From an uncultured Flavobacteriales bacterium (GTDB lineage: Bacteria > Bacteroidota > Bacteroidia > Flavobacteriales > Crocinitomicaceae), in NCBI GenBank assembly GCA_946479125.1, contig CAMLET010000103.1:1-9002 (forward strand): 9,002 nucleotides of DNA, read 5' to 3'. Positions 1-8,208 of the stretch are shown here, piece by piece (within the stretch, counting starts at the first letter, position 1; the number at the start of each line of letters is the position of its first letter). The notes beneath the pieces are model-generated. The model saw nothing but the letters and a program-made list of their open reading frames with translations, was not told the DNA's origin and searched no databases. Made by a program: the position numbers and the translations under genes.

Positions 1-46
1 ACCACCGAGATCTACACTCTTTCCCTACACGACGCTCTTCCGATCT
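1..46 (+). other. Illumina P5/TruSeq universal adapter remnant (artefact)
   Basis: The first 46 bases are identical, from memory, to the last 46 of the 58 bases of the Illumina TruSeq universal (P5) adapter, including the read-1 primer site that ends in GCTCTTCCGATCT at base 46. Genomic sequence begins at base 47. The adapter contains no stop in the frame of the adjoining minus-strand gene, so that frame reads straight through it. Any protein sequence predicted from 1-46 is spurious. Confidence 0.97.
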
Positions 47-3000
47 AGAGATCAATGTTTTGTCTGAAATTGGTGCACCAGCGTAACCATCTGCACGTGC
101 ATAACCCGATCCAAAAGCATCTACATCTAATTGTCCACCAGAAACTGAAGCACTTCCATTGATCGATAATGGATTCCAGTTTCCTGTTAAGTCAGTGAAT
201 TCCTGTCCCGGTTCAAAAGTCCAATGACCAATTAAACCAGAAGGAGGGTTTGTAACGTAAACTCCACCTGAAGGTGATTGAGTTACCGTTAGTGTTACGG
301 TGTTTGGACCAACATTAGAACAATCAAAAGTTGTTTGATCCAATTCTAAAGTTACCGCCCCACAGTTGTCAGAAGAACCATTATCAACCATTGCTGGTAT
401 AATAGTTACATTTCCGGAAGCATCCAATGTTGCGGTAATGTTTTGACAAACGGCTGTAGGAGCTTCATTATCCGTAACAACTATATCAAAGGTACACGTA
501 GATGTTCCTACACCATTAGTAGCTGTAGCAGTTACTGTAGTTGTTCCCACTGGGAAAGCACTTCCAGGTGCATGAGAATACGTAATAGTTGAAACCGGAA
601 CTCCTGTTGTTTCAGTTGCAGCAAAAGACACAACTGCATCACAAGATCCTGCATCGCTGTTTACTGCAATATCCGCAGGACAAACAATTGAAGGAGGAAC
701 TCCAGTAACTGTTACTGTGAAAGAACATGTATTTGTATTACCACTAACATCTGTAACCTGGTATGTATTGGTTGTTGTACCAAGCGGGAATGTTGATCCA
801 CTTGGTAAACCAGCAGTTTGAGTAAGCGTTGTTCCAGGACAGTTATCAGTAACCGTTGGTAAAGAATAAGTAACAGTTGCACCAGCTGCACTTGTTCCAA
901 CGGTACTAATGTTTGCTGGACAAGCAATAGTTGGAGCTTGTGTATCGTTTACCGTAACAGTAAATGAACATGTAGAAGTGTTTCCGGCAGCATCAGTTGC
1001 CTGGAAAGTATTTGTTGTTACTCCACCCGGGAATGTTGATCCGGAAGGTAAACCAGCTGTTTGGGTAACGGTCGCCCCACTTCCTGTACCAATAGCATTC
1101 AGGAATGCCGTAGCTATAGCTTGTGTCTGCGTATTATTTATGTATCCACCTGAAGCACCTGAATACAACAAATAATAGATTCGCGTTGCGGCATTGATGG
1201 AGTTTATAAAATGGTTGTTATCGTCAGTATTATTCGGGAAGGATTGCGTTGCACTTGGAGTACTTGGTACAATCATTAATTGATTGACAGATGGGTCAAA
1301 AGCATTGTAAATTCGTTTTACGAAACAATAGTAAGTTGTTCCTCCAATAGTAAGGTTAAATGAATTTCCATCTATTGAACCACCTCCATCAGCACCAATG
1401 TTTCCAGTTGTACCAAAATTATTCAGGTTGTTCACATCGGCAGCCATAACAAACATACATGGATTCAAAGAACCTTGTCCACCGTTTGCAATATAACGCG
1501 TAAAGTAACGTCCGCCTGCACCAAAACTTGCTGAATTGATAATAGTATTATCAGAATAGTTGATGTTTGATGCCAGGTTCGTATTCAGGTAGTTACCTCC
1601 ATCATACATGTCAGAATACCCATCACCAATGGTATTACTGTTTACTCCGTTATCCATAGCGAAAACTACTGGAGACGGAATATTACTGAATACTGTGTTG
1701 TAATTCGTATTGAATCCTGACAATACATTCTCTAACGTTGGGTTGCCTGAACCACAGTTGTCTGTAGCAGCAGGAGCTGTATAATTCACAACCGCACCAC
1801 AAGTTCCAGGAGCATTGTTAGTCGTAATATTGGCAGGACAATTAATTACCGGAGGTGTAGTTTCTGTTACAGTAACCGTAGCAGTGCAAGTAGCAGTATT
1901 TCCGTTGAAATCAGTTACGGTTAGTATAACCGAATTTGCACCTATATCTCCACAATCAAACGTGCTTGGAGAAACAGACATTGAAGCAATCCCACAATTA
2001 TCAGTAGAACCATTGTTTACGTTTGCCGCAGTAATGGTCACATTTCCTGTTCCATCAAGCGTTGCTGTATAAGGTTGACAATTTGCAACCGGTGCAATGG
2101 CATCATTCAAACCAACCGTAAATGACTGATTCGTTGTACATCCTGATACACCACCAGTTACCGTTACAGTATATGTTCCTGGTGCTAATGCTGAGATATC
2201 TTGGATAGTTGGACCATTGCTCCATGAATAAGATAACGGTGACTCTGTTGTTGTTGTTGCCGTTAAATCAACAGCTCCATCCGTATTACCGCAAGTAACA
2301 TTTGTAACCGTACCTGAAGTGGCAATATCACAGAACTGTATCTTGTTTAAGATTGGATAAAAACCACCACCTGTAGCTGACGTTTGATAAGCCCCGGTTG
2401 AAGTATTCCATAGAGGGTTAAAGCCTCCATAGTTCGAATTTGAAGCCACATACAAGCCGCCTCCAGAGAACGAAATTGACCCAAGTTCTGGCATGTCATA
2501 ATCCGAACTTCCCAAATAAGCTCCATAAAGTAAAGTGCTTCCTGTTGGATTGAATTTTGCAATATGCTTATCCCAATCGCCAATGTACGTAGCCTGATGA
2601 GCATGAGGTCCACCAACAACTGGAAGATTCGACGAATATGTTCCAGTTAATACGTATACATTATTGCTCTGGTCAACCTCAACATCTAGAATCCAGTCAT
2701 AACTGATTCCACCCCATGTAGTTCCCCATAGTCTCGTTCCGGAAGAACTCATTTTAATAAGATATGAGTCATAATCACCAAAATATGCATTCGAATATGT
2801 TCCAGGTGTTGCAGCCCATGCGCTTGAAGCAGTATTCCAGGTTACTGCACCAATGGCAACGCTGTTATCTGAAAACATTGCCATTGAAAACCAGTTTTGA
2901 TCACCACCACTACATGGGGAGCAATCAATACCATCAGCACTAGTGGATCCAATGTAAGTGGAATAAGAAAGAGATGCTCCATTCGTTGCAAATGATGTTA

Positions 3001-4546
3001 AGAAAAGGTCCGCATAACCACTATAAGTGGGTTGAAAAACACCAGCTGTTGTTGGTACATCGTTACTGTAAGTCTGCCCAAGAATAACAACCCTTCCAGC
3101 ATTATCGAATGCTACGTTATGGCGTCCAGTAACATCTGTTGATGAACCTCCAAAATAAGTCGCCCAAATAAGGTTTCCTGTAGAGTTCAATTTAGCAACA
3201 TACAAATCCCAATTACCGTTAAATGAACCATCATAAGGTGTTAATAAAGGCATGTCCGAAGAAACGGTGTTACCAACCAATGCTATTTCACCAGCAGTAT
3301 TAACATCTACTGAAATCCCCAAAAATTCATCACTCGATCCACCCACAAAAGTGGACCAGTCAAGCGTCCCGTTTGAAGTATTTAATCTGGATAAGAAAAA
3401 ATCATAACCTCCATTAAATGACTGGTCGTGTGTACCAACAGTAGTCGGAAAATCGGACCCGACCGTTGCACCAGCCAAAATAATCTTTCCGCCGTTCACG
3501 GCAAGCGCAGGATCTCGGTCATCGGATGATGACCCAATGTAAGTGTTCCACAAAAGTGCTCCTGAAAGACTGAACTTCGCCAATACTATATCAAATCCAC
3601 CATTATATGTCTGATCATACACACCAGCACTTACCGGATAAGCATTAGCATTGGTATTAATAGCGAAATAAACCCCATTTGCATCGGATTTAACATCCTG
3701 CCCATAACTCCATTCACTATAATTATCGGCTGTAAAATACGTCCCCCAAGTTCGAGTTGGGTCGATGATTAAATCTTGTGTCTTGTCATAAGTATCAACT
3801 TTAAACGACAAAACATCTTTCTCTAATTGGAAAGATGAAACAATCGCTCTTTTGTCTTGTTGGAAACTAACTGGTGCAGATTCGGTAATTTTTCCAAGTG
3901 CAGAACCAAGGAAGAATAATCCCTCCGGGGACAATCCAAAATCATCCGTTCCGTCAATTTGCATTTTGATTCTTGAAGCATCTCCACCTGGATGAACTAC
4001 AAAATCGTATTTCAGATTACTTTCAGAATCGATATAAAGCACAAGGTCAATTTTGTCGTACAAATCTGTCAACGTTACCTTCTTGTACGATTTCACATCC
4101 GTTACGCGAGCATGAGCCAAATAGTAATTGTCCTTTGCATCAAGTGCTTCATCCGTTTTAATCCCACAATATTGGTTTGAACCAATGAAGTTCAAATCGA
4201 TACGATGCATTTCAATGGTATGCTTTTCAGGTGCAGCATCTTTTACCTCCAACATTTTTACACCAGAAGTAAGCTCCGATGATTTAGGTTTAGAGGAAGA
4301 ATTATGCTTCTCAAAAACATAACTAATCCCATCACGCTTGTAATAGGTTCTTACTCCGTTACTAAAAGAAGTAAAAAGAACTTCTGGTCTTGACTCTCCT
4401 TTCGTATCAACGATTTGTCCTTTGTTTTCCTGATAGAAAACGGATTGACTGCTGAGTTTCGATTGATAGTCATTGGTCTGCGATTTCTGTCCAAACGCGA
4501 AGGTAAAGGAAAGAAAAAGCAACACTAGGCTACTGAATAACTTCAT
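47..4546 (-). CDS. Giant secreted SBBP / SprB / HYR repeat protein, C-terminus missing
   Basis: This frame is open for 1500 codons from ATG at 4546 to the adapter; I checked phase at several points and found no frameshift. Residues 1-20 are a signal peptide (MKLFSSLVLLFLSFTFAFGQ). Residues about 30-265 resemble the domain that commonly precedes SBBP repeats in Bacteroidota (DUF7948-like, from memory). Residues about 267-735 form a beta-propeller of at least six SBBP units, each with a YNGGFD-like and a W.TY.GGSS-like motif. Residues about 742-810 are a SprB-type repeat (VTCGNTDGAVDL, then APGTYTVTVT). HYR modules follow at about 812-895, 896-1200 (with a foreign insert at 936-1156), 1202-1282, 1283-1358 and 1360-1432, showing AP.A.C, TDNCG and FTVTV signatures. 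Residues 1438-1500 begin a LamG/concanavalin-like domain (LIGHWTFEPGQ). Such proteins are usually exported by the type IX system and act as adhesins or matrix components. The C-terminal sorting signal that would show this lies off the contig. The small secreted gene 31 bp upstream is probably co-transcribed. Confidence 0.93.
717..1073 (-). repeat. Near-tandem HYR coding repeat, 243-bp period
   Basis: The segment at about 960-1073 (end of HYR module 2) and the one at about 717-830 (end of HYR module 3) are similar at the DNA level with an offset of 243 bp, which is 81 codons. About four in five bases match over 781-830 versus 1024-1073. Both encode TQTAGLPSGSTFP followed by a TTNT(F/Y)Q.TD..GNT.TCSFTVTV stretch. 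This suggests fairly recent duplication of one module. HYR modules 1 and 5 form a second similar pair (ATLD..GNVTI, then NGS.DNCG). Confidence 0.75.
1077..1741 (-). other. Unrecognised ~220-residue domain nested inside HYR module 2
   Basis: This segment corresponds to residues about 936-1156 of the giant secreted protein. The second HYR module starts normally (PPVINCPANIT, then APAATDNCGSG), breaks off, and resumes 220 residues later with GATVTQTAGLPSGSTFPGG and the usual FTVTVND end. The neighbouring HYR module 3 has the same two halves directly joined (TVTDNCPGTTLTQTAGLPSG), which shows that the insert is extra. The insert is rich in Asn, Gly, Tyr and Ser. It contains DMYDGGNYLNTNL, SFGAGGRYFTRY and YYCFVKRIYNAFDP, plus two cysteines. 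It may be a beta-rich binding domain, but I cannot assign it to a family. It is in frame and has no stop, so it is not an insertion sequence. Confidence 0.7.
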
Positions 4547-4577
4547 GATTGTTTGATAAAATAAAATTGAATAATGA

Positions 4578-4904
4578 TTAGTTCTGAGGTGTCAAATAGT
4601 GGCTTCTCATGTATGATGTCTTCAAGGTCTTTAACTCTTCTAAATAGGCAGTTACAGACTTTAAATCGATGTACTTAGGATACTCGGGAATTGATTTTAC
4701 TCCAAGTTCAGTGAGCTCTTTGGTCACTTCCAGAATTTGAAGTTTTACCTGATCAAATTTTTGTGAGTCGGAAAATTTTTGATCTTCTGTGGTTGGTGTT
4801 TTCTCCGTTGTCGGAGTTTCCTTTCCATTTGTTTGCGCATAAACCGGGTTTACGCCTAACATTAATGCAATAAGTAATGTCGTTTGTGCTAGACAAGTTT
4901 TCAT
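4578..4904 (-). CDS. Small secreted protein of unknown function (108 aa)
   Basis: I do not recognise a family. I place the start at ATG 4904 rather than at the longer in-frame start 4985, because MKTCLAQTTLLIALMLGVNP then VYA|Q is a clean signal peptide (residues 1-24), whereas the 27 extra residues would bury it. The mature part opens with a charged Thr/Pro/Glu stretch containing a tandem TPTTEK/TPTTED repeat. A probably helical segment (QVKLQILEVTKELTELG) and a second one (SVTAYLEELKTLKTSYMRS) follow, so the product is likely a periplasmic or secreted helical protein. There is no lipobox cysteine at the cleavage site. A weak GAGAAAAAG precedes the start. The stop lies 31 bp upstream of the giant HYR gene on the same strand, which suggests one transcript. 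A small accessory or chaperone-like partner of that protein is possible but only a guess. Confidence 0.72.
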   Translation of the reverse strand: MKTCLAQTTLLIALMLGVNPVYAQTNGKETPTTEKTPTTEDQKFSDSQKFDQVKLQILEVTKELTELGVKSIPEYPKYIDLKSVTAYLEELKTLKTSYMRSHYLTPQN

Positions 4905-5036
4905 AAGTATGTGCTTTTTCTCATTCAAATTCAAAATCAGAATGCTCAGATGTTGAATTTGGGTAATTGGTACAATTCGAATCAAAACTCAAAATTTTTC
5001 CGCGAACAAATAAAAAAAAGGGATGAACGACGTTTT

Positions 5037-5069
5037 TTTGTATGCGAATTACAATAATTGCCAAATTTG
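5037..5069 (+). promoter_or_regulatory. Candidate Bacteroidota promoter for the response regulator (distal)
   Basis: TTTG at 5037-5040 is followed after 21 bp by CAAATTTG at 5062-5069, one mismatch from the Bacteroidota -7 element TAnnTTTG at acceptable spacing. Because CAAATTTG is self-complementary, it could also serve the minus strand. Transcription would start near 5076 and give a leader of about 137 nt. This is a weak call. Confidence 0.2.
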
Positions 5070-5160
5070 AAGTTCTCCACAACGTCATTTTTGTTCAGTG
5101 AAAGAATTAACATTTCTCAGAAAACTATCGATTTAGCTATGACAAGAAATGGGATTTACC

Positions 5161-5168
5161 TACCTTCG
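5161..5168 (+). promoter_or_regulatory. Candidate -7 element for the response regulator (proximal)
   Basis: TACCTTCG matches TAnnTTTG except for one base and lies 44 bp before the TTG start. No TTTG/TTG is present at the usual 17-23 bp upstream distance; the nearest resemblance is TTTA at 5132-5135. This is a weak alternative to the distal candidate. Confidence 0.22.
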
Positions 5169-5212
5169 TTTAGCCCATCATTTTGTGAGCTGAATAAATA
5201 AAAAATCAAGTT

Positions 5213-5920
5213 TTGGAAATTGATCGCGAAAACTGTTTGGTATTAATTGTCGAGGACGAATTGATCATTGCAGAACATATTTCCAGAATCCTTAAATCTG
5301 CTGGTTATAGGAAAAGCAATTACGTTACAAATGCAGACGATGCAATTGCGTTTCTACAGCAAAATTCTGTAGATATTGTCTTAACCGATATCATGATCGA
5401 AGGCCACAAAAACGGAATTGATCTTGGAGCCAGAATTCACAGCGATTTCAGTATCCCTTTTATCTACATCACCTCCCATTCAAGCAGGGAATTGGTCGAT
5501 AATCTGATGAAAACACGCCCAAATGCCTACTTGCTGAAACCGTTCAAAAAAGAGGATCTCATTGTTGCGATTGAACTTGCTTTATTCAATTCTAAAGCAT
5601 CCGAATCAGAACAAACGCTTCAAATAAAAGATGGTCATGCTTACGCCCAAATTCCGTTTGATGATATTTTGTGGATTGAAGCAGAAGGAAACTATTCTGT
5701 TATACATTCTAAATCATCAAAAAGAAGATTAATCAGAAGTGCAATTACCGAGCTGTTTAACCAGCTTCCGGAAGAAACGTTTATCCGCATCCATAGATCA
5801 TACATCGTGAACAAGAAAATGATCACTTCCTATACCTCATCCTACGTAGTGGTTGCTGGAAATAAATTGACTGTTGGAAGAACATTCAAGGATCAAATAA
5901 TGGATAACAAACGTTCGTAA
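5213..5920 (+). CDS. LytTR-family response regulator (REC-LytTR), TTG start
   Basis: The product is a cytoplasmic DNA-binding response regulator of 235 residues, a normal length for the LytR/AlgR class. The receiver domain spans residues about 8-125: acidic pocket E14-D15 in LIVEDE, phosphoacceptor D59 in VLTDIM, switch residue T87 in YITS, and conserved K109-P110 in LLKP. The LytTR domain spans about 140-231, with IPFDDILWIEAEGNYSVIH and FIRIHRSYIVN motifs. The start is TTG at 5213: an in-frame TAA lies at 5195-5197, no ATG exists between it and the receiver core, and the first in-frame ATG is residue 61, beyond D59. No clear Shine-Dalgarno is present. The TPR histidine kinase begins 112 bp downstream on the same strand and is the likely phosphodonor. 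Target genes cannot be read from the window, though the GTTCGTAAC repeats downstream could be a site. Confidence 0.93.
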   Translation: MEIDRENCLVLIVEDELIIAEHISRILKSAGYRKSNYVTNADDAIAFLQQNSVDIVLTDIMIEGHKNGIDLGARIHSDFSIPFIYITSHSSRELVDNLMKTRPNAYLLKPFKKEDLIVAIELALFNSKASESEQTLQIKDGHAYAQIPFDDILWIEAEGNYSVIHSKSSKRRLIRSAITELFNQLPEETFIRIHRSYIVNKKMITSYTSSYVVVAGNKLTVGRTFKDQIMDNKRS

Positions 5921-5971
5921 CTCCATCAAATTCCGTGTTGTACATATACAAAACCCTGTTGTTCGTAACAA
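5913..5971 (+). repeat. GTTCGTAAC direct repeat; second copy within a 13-bp palindrome
   Basis: GTTCGTAAC occurs at 5913-5921, overlapping the stop codon of the response regulator gene, and again at 5961-5969, with starts 48 bp apart. The second copy sits inside TTGTT-CGT-AACAA (5959-5971), a perfect 5-bp-arm inverted repeat that ends 61 bp before the kinase start codon. It looks like a possible operator or autoregulatory site for the downstream kinase gene. No known binding consensus is matched with confidence. Confidence 0.35.
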
Positions 5972-6032
5972 AATTCAAGTAAATCAAGCACATTCTTGAC
6001 TTTCGTTCCTAAATTGGACTTCTGCTAATCTC

Positions 6033-8138
6033 ATGACAAAAGCTACTCTTTTTCGTTTCGAGTTGAGAATCATCATTTTGGTGGTTGGTATGTTCTCATG
6101 GAATAGCGTCAGCGCTCAACGGGATAAGTTTACAGGAAATCTTGAAAGAGGTTCAATAAAACAACGGTTGCGTGAGGTAAAAACGGCAAAAAACGATACC
6201 AACAAGGTGTTTCTGCTGAACGATCTGAATGAACTGTTTTTGGAAGAAGGTGCACCCGAAAAGGCCATGTATTATGGGAATGAAGCACTTAAACTCTCAC
6301 AGAAAATCAATTTCCAACGTGGTACAGCAATCACATTTACAAATCTGGGTCATACCTACAGTTACTATTTCGACAATAAGAATGCGTTAAGAATGTATTT
6401 GAATGCCTTGCACATGAACCGCAAGTTGAAACGGCACAGTGCAGTCATTGATACCTATGTAAACCTAGGTGCAATTTATGATGACATGGCAAATTATTCC
6501 ATGGCCCTGAAGTACTACAGAATGGCTCTGGACGCAGCACCTAAAGACAAAAATTTTGATTTGCTTGGAGATATTCATCAAAATCTGGGAATTACGTTTG
6601 GGTCACTGGGGAATCATAACGAGGCGCTTAACCAGCACTATAAAGCGCTTTCCTATTACGAAAAGATGCGTGACAAAATGGGCATGGCGGATGCGTTGAA
6701 CAGCCTTGGTAATGTGTATGCCGAAAAAACGAATTACGCTTCATCATTTAAAATGTACAAAGCGTCCTTAAACTTATATACCAAAATTGAGGACAAGCTT
6801 GGAATGGCAAACGAATATGCAAACATTGGAATATTGTTGACAGAGCAAAATAAACTGGATTCTGTTGAATACTACCACCAAAAAGCACTTGTTATTTATC
6901 ACAATCTTGACGAAACTGAAGGCTTGATCATTACTTATAATGCACTTGGAATCGCCTATTACAAAATGGGTGATCTAAAAAAATGTGAAGACACTTATTT
7001 GACTGCTTTAGAATATGCACTTCCTATTGACGACAAGGTAGAAACCGCAGCGAGCATGCAGGGTTTAGCGCGCGTTTATGCTGATTCCAAAAAAAATGGT
7101 GTTGCACTGAAAAATGCTCAGGAGGCACTTTCAATAAGTCTGTCAATTGGCAACAAAGTTTCTATTCGCAATAGCTATGATGTACTGCGTTATGTAGAAT
7201 CCAAAGCCAAAAACTTTGAAAAAGCATACGACTATCAGAATCTCTTTATCGCTTATAAAGACAGTATCAATAACGAAGAAACTACACAGAAGGGAATGCA
7301 GATCGCATTAAGCTATTCTTTCCAGAAAAAGGAAGATGCCGCACGCGCTGCCCACCAGAGAATGGTTCATAAACTGACTACGAATCACGCGCTCGAAAAC
7401 CAGAAAAAAGGATATTTCATCGGGGTACTGATCTTAATCATCGTCTCCAGTCTGGTGGTTGCCTTTTTTGCAAGACGTGCCTATAATAACAGAAAACGGT
7501 ATTCCGAAGTGCTGGCAAATGAAAACGTCCATAAGGAAATGCTACTACAGGAAATTCACCACCGCGTGAACAACAGTTTGCAGATGATCTCTTCCCTGCT
7601 TTCCATCCAGGCCGATTCTACAGAAAACGAAGAAATCAGAGAGTATCTTCATAAAAGTGAAAACCGTTTGCAGGCCATGTCGGTAATGCACCAGATGCTC
7701 CATTTGGGGAATTCAAAACTGGAAGTAGATATGAGTATCTATTTTGGAGAAGTTCTTTCTTTCTACACTAATCTTCTGGAATCTAAGCCAAATGTGAAGT
7801 TACACGTTGATGTTCCTTCAACACTTTTCCATACCAAAACGGCTATGCCTCTAGCTCTGATTTTAAATGAGTTAATCACCAATTCATTGAAGTATGCGTT
7901 TCCATCTGATGAAGGTGAGATAAGCGTTTCGCTTCGTCAAATTGAAAACACCCAAGAATGGGTTTTTGAAGTAAATGACAATGGTATTGGCTTCGATGAA
8001 AACAACGTACCTTCTGATACCGGAAGTTTGGGATTAAGTTTGGTGAACCTGATGACCAGACAAATTGATGGTGAACTGGAAGTGAATACCACGAATGGAA
8101 CGAGCACCAGAATTCGGTTTACGCAGAAAAACAGATGA
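6033..8138 (+). CDS. Periplasmic-TPR sensor histidine kinase (HisKA_2 / HATPase_c)
   Basis: This is a 701-residue inner-membrane sensor kinase. Residues 1-29 form a signal peptide or N-terminal anchor (cleavage after SVSA). Residues about 58-430 contain tandem TPR units, for example TYVNLGAIYDDMANYSMALK and ALNSLGNVYAEKTNYASSFK, predicted to lie in the periplasm as the sensing or protein-binding part. A single transmembrane helix spans about 461-480 (YFIGVLILIIVSSLVVAFFA), followed by a charged linker. The dimerisation/phosphoacceptor helix at about 503-526 carries LLQEIHHRVNNSLQMISSLL, typical of HisKA_2; one of H509/H510 is the phosphoacceptor. The HATPase_c domain spans about 600-698: N box LNELITNSLKYAF (N612, N617), G1 box NDNGIGF (D649), and G2 box TGSLGLSLV. 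All catalytic motifs are intact. It lies 112 bp after the LytTR regulator gene on the same strand, its probable partner. The signal sensed is unknown. Confidence 0.93.
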   Translation: MTKATLFRFELRIIILVVGMFSWNSVSAQRDKFTGNLERGSIKQRLREVKTAKNDTNKVFLLNDLNELFLEEGAPEKAMYYGNEALKLSQKINFQRGTAITFTNLGHTYSYYFDNKNALRMYLNALHMNRKLKRHSAVIDTYVNLGAIYDDMANYSMALKYYRMALDAAPKDKNFDLLGDIHQNLGITFGSLGNHNEALNQHYKALSYYEKMRDKMGMADALNSLGNVYAEKTNYASSFKMYKASLNLYTKIEDKLGMANEYANIGILLTEQNKLDSVEYYHQKALVIYHNLDETEGLIITYNALGIAYYKMGDLKKCEDTYLTALEYALPIDDKVETAASMQGLARVYADSKKNGVALKNAQEALSISLSIGNKVSIRNSYDVLRYVESKAKNFEKAYDYQNLFIAYKDSINNEETTQKGMQIALSYSFQKKEDAARAAHQRMVHKLTTNHALENQKKGYFIGVLILIIVSSLVVAFFARRAYNNRKRYSEVLANENVHKEMLLQEIHHRVNNSLQMISSLLSIQADSTENEEIREYLHKSENRLQAMSVMHQMLHLGNSKLEVDMSIYFGEVLSFYTNLLESKPNVKLHVDVPSTLFHTKTAMPLALILNELITNSLKYAFPSDEGEISVSLRQIENTQEWVFEVNDNGIGFDENNVPSDTGSLGLSLVNLMTRQIDGELEVNTTNGTSTRIRFTQKNR

Positions 8139-8140
8139 TA

Positions 8141-8186
8141 CTTCGACTACGCTCAGTCACCATCTCGATTACAGAAACTGAGGCGT
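8141..8186. repeat. REP-like intergenic inverted repeat after the kinase gene
   Basis: Two bases after the kinase stop, CTTCGACTACGCTCAGT (8141-8157) is followed about 20 bp later by ACTGAGGCGTC (8177-8187). The arms CGC-TCAGT and ACTGAGGCG pair with one bulged base. The left arm resembles a short element (TTCGACTnCGCTCAG) that I recall as scattered in intergenic regions of Bacteroidota and other bacterial genomes. It could act as a transcript-end stem-loop for the regulator-kinase unit, although no strong T-run follows. Confidence 0.5.
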
Positions 8187-8208
8187 CATTTAACCTTTCT
8201 TTGAACGT

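Larger units (their letters stand above)
4905..5212. other. Divergent intergenic region between secreted-protein unit and regulator
   Basis: This 308-bp AT-rich stretch should hold the promoters for both directions. On the minus strand I find no clean TAnnTTTG before 4904. On the plus strand there are two imperfect candidates, listed separately. It also contains long A and T runs (5011-5018, 5033-5039), a CAAT-A-ATTG palindrome (5052-5060) and the self-complementary CAAATTTG (5062-5069). No coding frame or RNA gene is supported here. Confidence 0.6.

Noticed and set aside
909..2072. Plus-strand open frames at 909-1175 and 1815-2072
   Set aside because: They are antisense to HYR modules; their valine/threonine-rich look only mirrors the repetitive coding sequence of the real minus-strand gene.
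240..2110. CRISPR-like repeat array suggested by recurring motifs
   Set aside because: The repeats are diverged, in frame and encode HYR modules; there are no short identical repeats with unique spacers.
2347..2619. 90-codon minus-strand open frame, and a similar one at 712-927
   Set aside because: Both are out of frame with the 1500-codon gene on the same strand, whose SBBP and HYR motifs are in the other phase.
3973..4322. Three overlapping short plus-strand open frames
   Set aside because: They are antisense to the N-terminal domain of the giant secreted protein and have no features of their own.
4905..4985. 27-residue N-terminal extension of the small secreted protein
   Set aside because: The extension would place the signal peptide internally; the downstream ATG at 4904 gives a normal exported protein.
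5025..5096. Inverted repeat GACGTT (5029-5034) / AACGTC (5081-5086) in the divergent region
   Set aside because: It is only 6 bp per arm with a 46-bp loop and is easily explained by chance.
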